Made by a program: the position numbers and the translations under genes
The notes under the pieces: generated by a model
Told to the model about the DNA's origin: nothing
The model's input: the letters and a program-made list of their open reading frames with translations, nothing else
Databases searched by the model: none
In this document: one piece after another, positions 1 through 7,113 of the stretch
Layout: each line of letters starts with the position of its first letter
Numbering within the stretch: position 1 is the stretch's first letter
NCBI GenBank assembly: GCA_045630285.1
Contig: JAZQSX010000031.1
Span: forward strand, 1-41,540
Length of the DNA stretch: 41,540 nucleotides
Reading direction: 5' to 3'
DNA from: RGIG3009 sp045630285
GTDB taxonomy: Bacteria > Bacillota > Clostridia > Oscillospirales > Acutalibacteraceae

Positions 1-706
1 CCACAGCGCAGATGACCGTAAGGTCGGGGTGCAGCTGCAGCAGCGAGGCGGGAACCTCAGGGGTGATCGGGCCGTAGAGCGACTTCATCAGAATGTCCTT
101 CTTGCCGGCGCCGTTTGCAATAAGCAGCACCTTGCGAGCAGACATGATACCGCCCATACCCATGGTGATCGCCTGACGCGGCACGTCGTCCGCCGAGGCA
201 AAGAAGCGAGCGTTCGCTTCAATCGTGCTGGGATCGAGGTCCACCATATGAGTCGGCTTTACGAACGCCGGGCCGGGCTCGTTAAAGCCGATGTGGCCGT
301 CGTAGCCGATGCCGAGCACCTGAATATCCACACCGCCGAGCTCCTTGATCAGCTCGTCGTAGCGCTCGCCCTCAGCAGCGGGATCCGCCGCTTTGCCGTT
401 GGGAACGTTGGTGTTCGCCTTGTCAATGTTGACACGGTTGAACAGGTTGTGATCCATAAAATAGCGATAGCTCTGGTCGTTATCGCCGTCAAGGCCGCAG
501 TACTCGTCCAGGTTGACGGAACGCACCTTGGAGAAATCCAGCTTACCCTCTTCGTACCATTTTACCAGCTGATCATATGTACCGATAGGCGTCGAACCGG
601 TCGCCAGACCCAGCACGCAATCAGGGCGCATCACGATCTGTGCCGCCAGCAGCTTCGCCGCTTCGTAGCTCATCTCTTCGTAGTTTTTGGTTTTGATCAC
701 TGTCAT
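1..706 (-). CDS. nagB: Glucosamine-6-phosphate deaminase, 3' end cut by window edge
   Basis: Cytosolic enzyme converting glucosamine-6-phosphate to fructose-6-phosphate plus ammonia, feeding amino sugars into glycolysis. The visible N-terminal ~235 residues start MTVIKTKNYEEMS and contain the family landmarks GLATGSTP, VNLDEYCGL and GYDGHIGFNEPG (catalytic Asp/His/Glu region). The C-terminus lies outside the window. Start chosen at ATG 706, preceded by a GGAAG ribosome site. A TATAAT-like -10 reads leftward at 746-751, but no convincing -35 is seen. Identification is firm; the missing end prevents judging integrity. Confidence 0.95.
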   Translation of the reverse strand, partial: MTVIKTKNYEEMSYEAAKLLAAQIVMRPDCVLGLATGSTPIGTYDQLVKWYEEGKLDFSKVRSVNLDEYCGLDGDNDQSYRYFMDHNLFNRVNIDKANTNVPNGKAADPAAEGERYDELIKELGGVDIQVLGIGYDGHIGFNEPGPAFVKPTHMVDLDPSTIEANARFFASADDVPRQAITMGMGGIMSARKVLLIANGAGKKDILMKSLYGPITPEVPASLLQLHPDLTVICAV

Positions 707-822
707 GATCTTTCGCTTCCTTCCCATAATGTGGTCATTATCTCCATTATATAGCGGCACGGGCTGGATTTATTTGTAGCATCGGTTGAAACTTTTGCAC
801 TTTTTGGTCGAAGATTGACAGC

Positions 823-1662
823 TCAAAATGAGGTAAAGCCAAGATCAGCCAGTGTGATGCCCACCTTTTGATTTTTAAGCATCTGAGCAGCGTACAGCAA
901 AGTGTTGTTAACATCAATTCTTACACCATCCAACATATCCCACTCCGTTTCGTACGGGAAAGCCAGTTCACACGTTTCATAAGAGATCGGGCGGTTCATC
1001 GTGTGCTTGGCAATCGGGATATATCCATCCACATGATATTCCTCCACCTCATAGAGACCGCCCTCGGCTATGTATGAACAATCACTGTAACCCTCATAAA
1101 GAAAAAGCATCGTGCTAAAGAAAACCTGAGTTGAATGCTCCGACTCGTAATAGTGGATCGCTATGCATTCATTCACATCTCTTGTCTCGGGATAGTACAT
1201 AATTCTTACACTGGAATATACCGACGGGTCATTTGCTTTAGGGTCAAAGCTAATACTGGTATAATTACCTTGAACCTCCCCGTTCTCGATCAACCAATTA
1301 CAAAAATAACCAAACGAGTGTGTTTTATCGATCGCCCCACAGCCGGTGCATTTATAGTTAACATAGGAATGCTTGTGAACGGGCTTAGTGGTCGTAGGAG
1401 CTTTGGTCGTTGTCGTTTTCTTTGTGGTAGTCGTTTTCTTTTTTGTCGTTGTTGTTTCCTTTTTCGTAGTAGGTAATTTCTTCTTTGTGGTAGTCGTTGT
1501 CATTTCGGTAGCCTCAGTGGCGGCTGTGGTCATCGCATCTGTCGCCACAACGGTAGCGACGGAAGTAGATATGCTCGCATCATTTTCGCTTGCAGGCACA
1601 GAACATGCTGTCATGGCAACCGATAAACCAATAGCCAACGCTGTCAATGAAAACTTCCTCAT
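823..1662 (-). CDS. Thr/Lys-stalk lipoprotein with Cys-His knuckle
   Basis: Predicted surface lipoprotein of 279 residues, function unknown. It starts MRKFSLTALA with a hydrophobic signal and a lipobox-like MTAC (Cys20 becomes the lipid anchor). Residues about 45-94 are a low-complexity Thr/Lys stalk of TTTTKKK-type repeats. A compact motif follows (H96, H98, C105-x-x-C108-G, H115), which looks like a small metal-binding knuckle, then a ~160-residue globular domain I do not recognise. An upstream extension is open, but ATG 1662 has a GAGGAG site and begins the signal peptide, so it is the start. A terminator hairpin and a structured leader lie just upstream, suggesting attenuation. The antisense Val/Phe-rich frame over the stalk is a shadow. 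Confidence 0.8.
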   Translation of the reverse strand: MRKFSLTALAIGLSVAMTACSVPASENDASISTSVATVVATDAMTTAATEATEMTTTTTKKKLPTTKKETTTTKKKTTTTKKTTTTKAPTTTKPVHKHSYVNYKCTGCGAIDKTHSFGYFCNWLIENGEVQGNYTSISFDPKANDPSVYSSVRIMYYPETRDVNECIAIHYYESEHSTQVFFSTMLFLYEGYSDCSYIAEGGLYEVEEYHVDGYIPIAKHTMNRPISYETCELAFPYETEWDMLDGVRIDVNNTLLYAAQMLKNQKVGITLADLGFTSF

Positions 1663-1681
1663 CCTTTTTCTCTCCTCAAAA

Positions 1682-1710
1682 TAAAAAAGTGCGCAGCCGA
1701 AGCTACGCAC
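1682..1710 (-). terminator. UUCG-loop intrinsic terminator in lipoprotein 5' leader
   Basis: On the minus strand GTGCGTAGC-TTCG-GCTGCGCAC forms a 9-bp stem with one G-U pair, followed by six T. It ends about 20 nt before the lipoprotein start, so it either ends a short upstream RNA or works as an attenuator. The plus strand would have an A-C mismatch at the wobble position, which points to the minus strand. Confidence 0.7.
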
Positions 1711-1842
1711 CGAAAAACACATAACTCCGATTGCTGCGACACAACTTTCGACAAACTGCAAGAGAAAGCGAAAATAGAGAATGTGTTTTTACCAAAAAGT
1801 AAAACACTTCCCTTACAGTCTGTCCTATTAAGTTGTGTCGCA
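1682..1842 (-). ncRNA. Candidate structured leader RNA or small RNA, about 160 nt
   Basis: A leftward transcript from the promoter at 1848-1876 would begin close to TGCGACACAACTT (1830-1842), which pairs perfectly with 1735-1747. Inside this 13-bp stem, 1813-1825 pairs with 1751-1763 in another 13-bp stem with two G-U pairs. A terminal hairpin uses GTGTTTT/AAAACAC (1801-1807 with 1782-1788). A pyrimidine-rich bulge sits on the 3' side, and the UUCG terminator follows. Both wobbles become A-C mismatches on the opposite strand, so the fold belongs to the minus-strand RNA. It does not resemble a T-box or SAM riboswitch, and it lacks the symmetric central bubble expected of 6S RNA. Family unknown. 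Confidence 0.5.
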
Positions 1843-1847
1843 AGCAT

Positions 1848-1876
1848 AGTGTACCACATAAAAAAAGAAACCGCAA
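1848..1876 (-). promoter_or_regulatory. Promoter for structured leader RNA
   Basis: Reading leftward: TTGCGG, 17-bp spacer, then TACACT preceded by TGG (extended -10). Start is expected near 1841, at the first arm of the leader RNA. The -35 lies inside the terminator of the preceding rqcH operon. Confidence 0.5.
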
Positions 1877-1896
1877 GTGGTTGCGGTTTCTTTTTT
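1861..1896 (-). terminator. Terminator of rqcH operon, bidirectional
   Basis: Perfect 16-bp inverted repeat (AAAAAAGAAACCGCAA and its complement) with a GTGG loop. It carries T-runs in both directions and lies downstream of rqcH. Confidence 0.85.
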
Positions 1897-1919
1897 GCAA
1901 ATATGATTTTGTACGAACA

Positions 1920-1978
1920 AGCCTCCCTCTTGGAGGGAGGTGGATTTTTGCGAAGCAAAAAGACGGAGGGAGTTTCTC
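1920..1978. repeat. Palindromic intergenic element of CTCCCTC type
   Basis: Sits 8 nt beyond the rqcH stop. CCTCCCTC-TTG-GAGGGAGG (1922-1940) is a perfect 8-bp hairpin, followed by TTTTTGC-GAA-GCAAAAA (1945-1961) and a second GGAGGGAG at 1965-1972 that could pair with the same CTCCCTC arm. The layout resembles short dispersed repeats I recall from gut Clostridia. Only one copy is present in this window, so the repeat status is an inference. Confidence 0.5.
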
Positions 1979-1985
1979 AAAATGG

Positions 1986-3719
1986 TTACAGTTCGACACG
2001 TAACCGTTCGCACAACAGCGTATCGGGGGTGACGTACACGGTGCGGTTGTTTTCATAGATCACCATACCCGGCTTTGCCCCCGCCGGCTTTTTAACGTGA
2101 CGGATCTGCGTGTAATCCACCGGCACCTGTGCCGAAGCGGCGGCTTTGGAATGTGTTGCCGCCAAGATCGCCGCTTGCCGCAGCGTTGTCTCCGGCGGCT
2201 CGACGCCGGCGGTGAGGATCACCGTGTGCGAACCGGGAATATTTTTCGTGTGGAACCACCAGTCGCTCCCCTTGGCAGTGCGGAGCGTCAACTGATCGTT
2301 TTGCATATTGTTGCGTCCCACCAGAATCGTGAAGCCATCGTCCGAGCGGAACGAGAGAGGCTTGGTCGGTTGCACCGTACGGCGTTTCTCCTTCTTGGAA
2401 CGCAGGTAGCCGCTCTGCTCCAATTCACGGCGCAGCTCTTCCAGATCACGACTGTCCTTGGCACGAGTAAGCGCATCCGACACCGATTCCAGATATTTAA
2501 GCTCCGCTTCGCCCAGTGCGATCTGCTGTTTCAAGATTTCCTCAGCAGTTTTCGCCTTGCGGTATTCCTTGTAGTATTTCTGCGCATTTTTCGCTGCAGG
2601 CAATGCGGGATCCAGCGGCACCGTCAGCATTGCACAGCTTTCGTCATAGTAGTTCATCAGCTCTGCCGAGGTTGCGCCCTTGGGAATGGTGTGCAGATTG
2701 GCGTTGATGAGATCGGCATACAGTCGCTTTTGCTCACGTTCGCCCGATTCTGCCAATTCCCGACGTTGATTGTTCAGCTTGCGGGTCAGGCGATCAGTTG
2801 CCGTTGTCAGCGTGCGAGTCATATCGTGCGCATAACGCCGCATCCGCTCTGCCGCATCTTTTTCCGCATAGAAATCATCCAGCAGCGCCGAAAAACTTGT
2901 AGCTTCCCGCCCCGTGGCGTCCAAGCCGTACTGAGTGATCGGCAAAAAACTAAATTCCAGCGGCGAACCGTCGGTGCGGTACATCAGATACGGTACCCGC
3001 CCTGCTTCGGACGAAACTGCCTCCCGTACCCGACCGATCACCTCGGCAAGCCGTGCAACGTTTGCGTTCTCCCCCGCACGGTGGGCGATCTCCCGACAAA
3101 TCAGCGGCGAAAAGCCCTGAACGGCGGCTTGCAACGCTCTGTCGATCGGCAATCCGCTTTGCAGTGCCGTCTCAGCGATTACCGCAGGCTCGCACAGCAG
3201 CGCATCGCAGCGTGTTGCATCCGACGGAGGCAGCAGATACGGAGCACCCGGAAGAATGGGACGAATCGGCGACATCGACAGGTCAACCCGCTTGATCGCA
3301 TCAACAATGCGATCGCCTTCTCCGATCAGAATGAGGTTGCTGTGCCGTCCCATCAGCTCTGCCGCCACGGTCAGCCGCACCGTATCGCCCAGCTCGTTCA
3401 ATGCATCAAAATCAAAGTACAGCACCCGCTCCAAGCCGGGCTGGCGAATATCCCTCAGCCGTGCACCGGTAAGCCGCTTGCGCAGCAGCATACAAAACGG
3501 AGGCGGCGTAGCGGGATTTTCCAGCGAAACAGCAGTCAATTGCACGCGCGGCGCATTAACGCGCGCAGAAAGGTACAGTTTTTCCGTACCGTTCCGCCCA
3601 CGCATCGCAAATACCAGTTCCTCCTTGGAGGGCTGGTGGATCTTGTCAATACGTGACTCCTGCAGTGTGCTCCACAGCTCATCACGCAGACAGTGTAAAA
3701 ATGCGCCGTCCAGTGCCAT
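1986..3719 (-). CDS. rqcH: RqcH/NFACT ribosome-associated quality control protein
   Basis: Bacterial Rqc2 homologue of 577 residues. In this family it binds 50S subunits carrying stalled peptidyl-tRNA and recruits Ala-tRNA to add C-terminal alanine tails for degradation. It has an NFACT-N domain (about 1-190, with MGRHSNLILI), a helix-hairpin-helix/coiled-coil middle (about 280-430) and the C-terminal NFACT-R domain (SDWWFHTKNIPGSH and a basic tail). The Asp97-Arg98 pair important for tailing in Bacillus RqcH is here Glu97-Arg98. The start has an AAGGA site and lies 4 nt after the stop of the nif3-like gene, as part of a trmK-nif3-rqcH operon. Often annotated as fibronectin-binding protein FbpA. 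Confidence 0.93.
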   Translation of the reverse strand: MALDGAFLHCLRDELWSTLQESRIDKIHQPSKEELVFAMRGRNGTEKLYLSARVNAPRVQLTAVSLENPATPPPFCMLLRKRLTGARLRDIRQPGLERVLYFDFDALNELGDTVRLTVAAELMGRHSNLILIGEGDRIVDAIKRVDLSMSPIRPILPGAPYLLPPSDATRCDALLCEPAVIAETALQSGLPIDRALQAAVQGFSPLICREIAHRAGENANVARLAEVIGRVREAVSSEAGRVPYLMYRTDGSPLEFSFLPITQYGLDATGREATSFSALLDDFYAEKDAAERMRRYAHDMTRTLTTATDRLTRKLNNQRRELAESGEREQKRLYADLINANLHTIPKGATSAELMNYYDESCAMLTVPLDPALPAAKNAQKYYKEYRKAKTAEEILKQQIALGEAELKYLESVSDALTRAKDSRDLEELRRELEQSGYLRSKKEKRRTVQPTKPLSFRSDDGFTILVGRNNMQNDQLTLRTAKGSDWWFHTKNIPGSHTVILTAGVEPPETTLRQAAILAATHSKAAASAQVPVDYTQIRHVKKPAGAKPGMVIYENNRTVYVTPDTLLCERLRVEL

Positions 3720-3723
3720 CGTG

Positions 3724-4467
3724 TCAGTCCTTTATCGTAAAATACGGGGTTGCGCCACGGTGAACGATCACCTTCAGCGACGGGAACGCCTCGTGAATCC
3801 AGTTCGCTAATTGATAGATCACGAAGATCTCGGTATCAAAATGCCCACCGTCCACCAACGTTTTTTTCGGCGGAACAGCCAGCCATTCGTGATGCTTGAC
3901 CTCACCCGTGAGAGCAGCGTCCGCTTCATTCAACAGCGACAGCACCAGATCGGCACCGGCGCCACCGCACAAAGCCACCGTGCGCACGGTGTCCTCGCCC
4001 GCACGCACCCGCACGGCGGTTTTGAGCGTATCCGCCACGTGTGCCGCAAACGCCTCCGCTGTCATTGCCTGCGGCAGCTTTCCCACACGGCTCATACCGT
4101 CTGCCGCCGTATGCACATCCTGCAAGCCGAGCTGCTCGGCCAAGCAATCGTTCACGCCACCGCACGCCTTATCCAAATTGGTATGTACGCAAAGCGCCGC
4201 CACACCCTCACTTACCAAGCGATATGGTATGCTGTCAGTCGGCAACGCCTTCAAGGGCGAAAAAATAACAGGATGATGACTGATGATCAGCTTGGCTTCG
4301 CCGACGCACGCCGTATCGATCACGTCATCGGTAATATCCAGGGCGATCACCACCGCTTCGGTCTCGGCATCGGGCGACCCGATCAGCAACCCACTGTTAT
4401 CCCACGCCTCCGCCGTTTCAAACGGGGCTTTTTCCTGCAAAAACTCCAAAATTTCGGAAATTTTCAT
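3724..4467 (-). CDS. Nif3-like dinuclear metal centre protein (DUF34/YqfO)
   Basis: Conserved 247-residue cytosolic protein of the NIF3/YqfO family, which binds two metal ions; proposed roles include GTP cyclohydrolase I type 2-like or nucleotide hydrolase activity, none settled. Metal-binding segments are visible: ISHHPVIF, CVHTNLDKACGGVND and, near the end, VDGGHFDTE. Start placed at the second of two adjacent ATGs (MKISEILEF), which leaves 7 nt from GGAGG; the first ATG would leave only 4. Its start region overlaps the trmK stop, so translation is probably coupled. Pairing with trmK is the usual Firmicutes arrangement. Confidence 0.92.
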   Translation of the reverse strand: MKISEILEFLQEKAPFETAEAWDNSGLLIGSPDAETEAVVIALDITDDVIDTACVGEAKLIISHHPVIFSPLKALPTDSIPYRLVSEGVAALCVHTNLDKACGGVNDCLAEQLGLQDVHTAADGMSRVGKLPQAMTAEAFAAHVADTLKTAVRVRAGEDTVRTVALCGGAGADLVLSLLNEADAALTGEVKHHEWLAVPPKKTLVDGGHFDTEIFVIYQLANWIHEAFPSLKVIVHRGATPYFTIKD

Positions 4468-5135
4468 CATAATTCCTCCAAAAATGAGACGCCTTCCTGC
4501 CGATACCGACGTATCGCCGCAAGGCACGCCTCTCCTTCCGCCGTCGGGCAGGCACGCTGCTGTCGAGTCAAGCGATTCTCAACGATCTGCAAATATCCGT
4601 CACCCTCCGGCATCGGGATCTTACCGATATGGCAGCGCACCTCATCCTCCGCCGTTTCGTTACCCGTAAACACTGCGTGGATGACGGTATACCAATGCCG
4701 CCCCACGTGCGTCACCCGCTCGGTGAGTATATCAAAACCGTGTATGTACAAGTACGCACGCAGCTTTTCCGCACGGGTCATCGGCTGCAAAATCAAACGG
4801 TAACGATCGTTTTTGACCCACGGTGCTTCCTCCAAAATGGCAGCGATCGTCTCCCCACCCATACCGGCGATCACGATGTCGTCCACCTCGTCGGGGTGCA
4901 CCGTCTGCAAACCGTCGCCCAAGCGAACCGAAATCCGGTCGCCCAAGCCGGCTTGCTCTACGGTGCCGCAGGCATTTCCCACCGGTCCTTGCCGCACGTC
5001 CGAGGCAATCGCCGAAGGGCAACGCCCTTCCGACACCAGCGCCACCGGCAAAAAGGCATGGTCCGTACCAATATCCGCCACACGGCTGTCCTGCCGCACC
5101 AGATCGGCGGCCAGACGCAAACGAGAATCCAACAT
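4467..5135 (-). CDS. trmK: tRNA (adenine(22)-N1)-methyltransferase TrmK
   Basis: SAM-dependent methyltransferase forming m1A22 in tRNA; 222 residues. The N-terminal Rossmann domain shows VADIGTDHAFLP (SAM loop), ASDVRQGP and the family-specific IAGMGGETI; a C-terminal helical part (about residues 165-222) completes the family length. Start at ATG 5135 (MLDSRLRLAADLV), preceded by AGGAG with 5 nt spacing; an in-frame upstream extension has no ribosome site. Its stop overlaps the nif3-like start. Upstream lies the DUF1858 gene, separated by a GC hairpin. Confidence 0.93.
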   Translation of the reverse strand: MLDSRLRLAADLVRQDSRVADIGTDHAFLPVALVSEGRCPSAIASDVRQGPVGNACGTVEQAGLGDRISVRLGDGLQTVHPDEVDDIVIAGMGGETIAAILEEAPWVKNDRYRLILQPMTRAEKLRAYLYIHGFDILTERVTHVGRHWYTVIHAVFTGNETAEDEVRCHIGKIPMPEGDGYLQIVENRLTRQQRACPTAEGEACLAAIRRYRQEGVSFLEEL

Positions 5136-5150
5136 AGGCACTCCTATAAG

Positions 5151-5179
5151 ACGGGCGGCCCGCACTGCGAGCCGCCCGT
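5151..5179 (-). terminator. GC hairpin between DUF1858 gene and trmK
   Basis: ACGGGCGGC / GCCGCCCGT, 9-bp perfect stem with an 11-nt loop. Only a weak CTTAT follows on the minus strand, so it may be a partial terminator or an RNA stability element. Confidence 0.4.
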
Positions 5180-5189
5180 ATCGGTCATG

Positions 5190-5387
5190 TTACTTGCTCA
5201 GATGGGCGTTGATCTTAGCGACCAGCTCATCGGCGTTGACACCGTGAACGGCACAAGCCTGCTCCAACGTCTCGCCACGAGCCGAGGGGCAACCCAGGCA
5301 GTGCATACCCATTTCCAGGAAATACGGGGCGGTCGTGCGATCCATATCCAGGATGTCACCGATCAAGGTTTCTTTCGTGATCTGCAT
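5190..5387 (-). CDS. DUF1858 domain protein
   Basis: Small 65-residue protein consisting of one DUF1858 domain, the fold also found at the N-terminus of ScdA/RIC-type iron-sulfur repair proteins. It begins MQITKETLIGDILDM and contains the diagnostic GMHCLGC-PSARGE segment, where the CxxC pair may bind a metal or act in redox. AGGAG lies 9 nt before ATG. It has its own promoter at 5421-5448 and probably leads the trmK-nif3-rqcH transcription unit, with an intervening hairpin. No precise function is known for stand-alone members. Confidence 0.85.
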   Translation of the reverse strand: MQITKETLIGDILDMDRTTAPYFLEMGMHCLGCPSARGETLEQACAVHGVNADELVAKINAHLSK

Positions 5388-5420
5388 ACTTCAAAACTCC
5401 TTTTGCATAACGTTAGTTTT

Positions 5421-5448
5421 ATTGTACCATAGTTTTTGCAGTTTGCAA
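5421..5448 (-). promoter_or_regulatory. Promoter for DUF1858-trmK-nif3-rqcH
   Basis: Leftward TTGCAA, 16-bp spacer, TACAAT with an upstream TGG (extended -10). It sits between the rsmE stop and the DUF1858 start. Confidence 0.6.
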
Positions 5449-5451
5449 CGG

Positions 5452-6174
5452 TTAATTCATATTTCCCGTCAACTGCATCACCACCGACAACGCCACCAGC
5501 GGCGCCGTCTCACAGCGAAGAATACGTTTGCCAAGCGTGGCGATCTGTGCACCGACCACCCGCAGGCGTTCGATCTCCTCCGCTTCAAAGCCGCCCTCCG
5601 GGCCGATCACCAGCGATACCGCCGTGGTATCCGCATTCACCACCTCGGCCAGCGGCACACCGCCACCCTCGTAAAAGGTAACCGTCTTTTCAGCTTTTAC
5701 CGCTTCCAGCATTTGCTTGAAGCTGATCGGCTCTGCCACCTCAGGGACGATACCTCGTCCGCTTTGCTCGGCGGCGGAAGCCGCAATCTTTTGCCAGCGT
5801 GCCTGCTTTTTGGCACCTTCGGCGGCACCCAATTTCACAATGCTGCGTGCCATACCAACGGGGACGATACGAGTGATACCGATCTCCACGCACTTTTGTA
5901 CGATAAGATCCATTTTTTCACTTTTTGGCAAGCCTTGATACAACGTTACCGCCACCGTCGGCTCACTTTCGGTCGGCGTGCGATACAGCACCTGCGCCTG
6001 TACCTCGCCGTCGGTCAGTGACGTGATGCGGCACCCATAGTCCATGCCACTGCCGTCACAAAGCAGCAGGTCCTCCCCGACCCGCATCCGCAGTACCCGG
6101 GCAATGTGATGTGCGTCCTGCCCCGTCACGATTGCCGTATCCCCGGTAAACGGAGCAACAAAAAAGCGTGACAT
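5452..6174 (-). CDS. rsmE: 16S rRNA (uracil1498-N3)-methyltransferase RsmE
   Basis: SPOUT-class methyltransferase that makes m3U1498 in the 30S decoding region; 240 residues. An N-terminal PUA-like domain (MSRFFVAPF, HHIARVLRMRVGE) precedes the knotted SAM-binding domain (LVIGPEGGFEAEE, TLGKRILRCETAPL). Start chosen at ATG 6174, where the family sequence MSRFF begins; AGGAA is upstream. It begins 5 nt after the prmA stop, giving the common prmA-rsmE pair in one operon with the phosphohexomutase. Intact, usual length. Confidence 0.95.
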   Translation of the reverse strand: MSRFFVAPFTGDTAIVTGQDAHHIARVLRMRVGEDLLLCDGSGMDYGCRITSLTDGEVQAQVLYRTPTESEPTVAVTLYQGLPKSEKMDLIVQKCVEIGITRIVPVGMARSIVKLGAAEGAKKQARWQKIAASAAEQSGRGIVPEVAEPISFKQMLEAVKAEKTVTFYEGGGVPLAEVVNADTTAVSLVIGPEGGFEAEEIERLRVVGAQIATLGKRILRCETAPLVALSVVMQLTGNMN

Positions 6175-6179
6175 AGCCG

Positions 6180-7109
6180 TTATTCCTTTCCGCAAACGAA
6201 GCAACACCAGCCACCGTGGGTGCGGCGCTCACGCACGACGAAGCCGCACGCATTCAGACCGCTCTCCACCTCGTCACCACGTTCTTCGATGATACCCGAC
6301 ACGATGTATACGCCGTTCGGCTTCAAAAATGCGGGGATCGAGGGCGACAGCTTGAGGATCGCATCCGCCACGATGTTGGCGAGGATCACCTCGTACTGAC
6401 CCGTGATCTGTTCCACAAGATCGCCTTGGCGAATGATGTACTGCGGCTCCGCATACCCGTTGATCGTGCCGTTTTCCAACGCCATTTTCACCGCCAACGC
6501 ATCAATATCGACACCTACGGCCGACCGCGCACCTAACAACAGCGAGGCAATCGACAGAATGCCGCTGCCGCAGCCGACGTCCAGCACGTCCGTTTCGGGG
6601 GTGATGTGTGCTTCCACCGCCTCCAGCACCATACGTGTGGTATCGTGACCGCCCGTGCCGAACGCCATGCCCGGGTCAATGGACAGCACCAACCGATTCT
6701 CCGTATTCTCCGTCGTCTCCCACGTCGGGCAGATCAGCAATCGCTTGCCGACCAGCAGCGGCTTAAAATACTGCTTCCAGTTGTTCGCCCAATCCTGCTC
6801 GCTGATAACATCGGTATCCACCTCGTTGGCAATGCCGCAAGCAGCAAACCGCTCACGCAGAAACGCCACCGTCTCGGTGGGATTTTCCTGCGGCTCTAAA
6901 TATAAGTGAATGATGCTGTGCGTGCGGTCACGCTTGAGAAGCTCCTCGTCGATAAGGTCAATATGCGCAATATCCCGTGCGCCCTGCTCCAAATCGCTGT
7001 AATCCTCCACGTAGATACCGTACGGCACCGCCATATTGGCAATATCCGAAGCCCGATCCGTATCCGCCGTAGCCACACGGATGCGTACTTCCGTCCAATC
7101 CATTGACAT
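6180..7109 (-). CDS. prmA: Ribosomal protein L11 methyltransferase PrmA
   Basis: Trimethylates lysines and the N-terminus of L11 using SAM; 309 residues, normal length. The N-terminal substrate-recognition domain runs to about residue 120 (MDWTEVRIRV, EQDWANNWKQYFKP). The catalytic domain shows FGTGGHDTTRM, the SAM loop VLDVGCGSGILSI, VDIDALAV and the ANIVAD motif. Start is ATG 7109: GGAGG lies 7 nt upstream and overlaps the stop of the phosphohexomutase gene, implying coupled translation. Next gene is rsmE. Confidence 0.96.
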   Translation of the reverse strand: MSMDWTEVRIRVATADTDRASDIANMAVPYGIYVEDYSDLEQGARDIAHIDLIDEELLKRDRTHSIIHLYLEPQENPTETVAFLRERFAACGIANEVDTDVISEQDWANNWKQYFKPLLVGKRLLICPTWETTENTENRLVLSIDPGMAFGTGGHDTTRMVLEAVEAHITPETDVLDVGCGSGILSIASLLLGARSAVGVDIDALAVKMALENGTINGYAEPQYIIRQGDLVEQITGQYEVILANIVADAILKLSPSIPAFLKPNGVYIVSGIIEERGDEVESGLNACGFVVRERRTHGGWCCFVCGKE

Positions 7110-7113
7110 TTCG

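Noticed and set aside
1388..1684. Val/Phe-rich plus-strand frame that looks like a membrane protein
   Set aside because: It is the reverse of the Thr/Lys codon repeats of the lipoprotein stalk.
1682..1860. 6S RNA
   Set aside because: Length and rod shape are close, but the large bulge is only on the 3' side and an independent terminator follows, so the central bubble expected of 6S RNA is missing.
2097..3656. A 519-codon plus-strand frame over rqcH
   Set aside because: Antisense shadow of a full-length conserved gene; no ribosome site or family resemblance.
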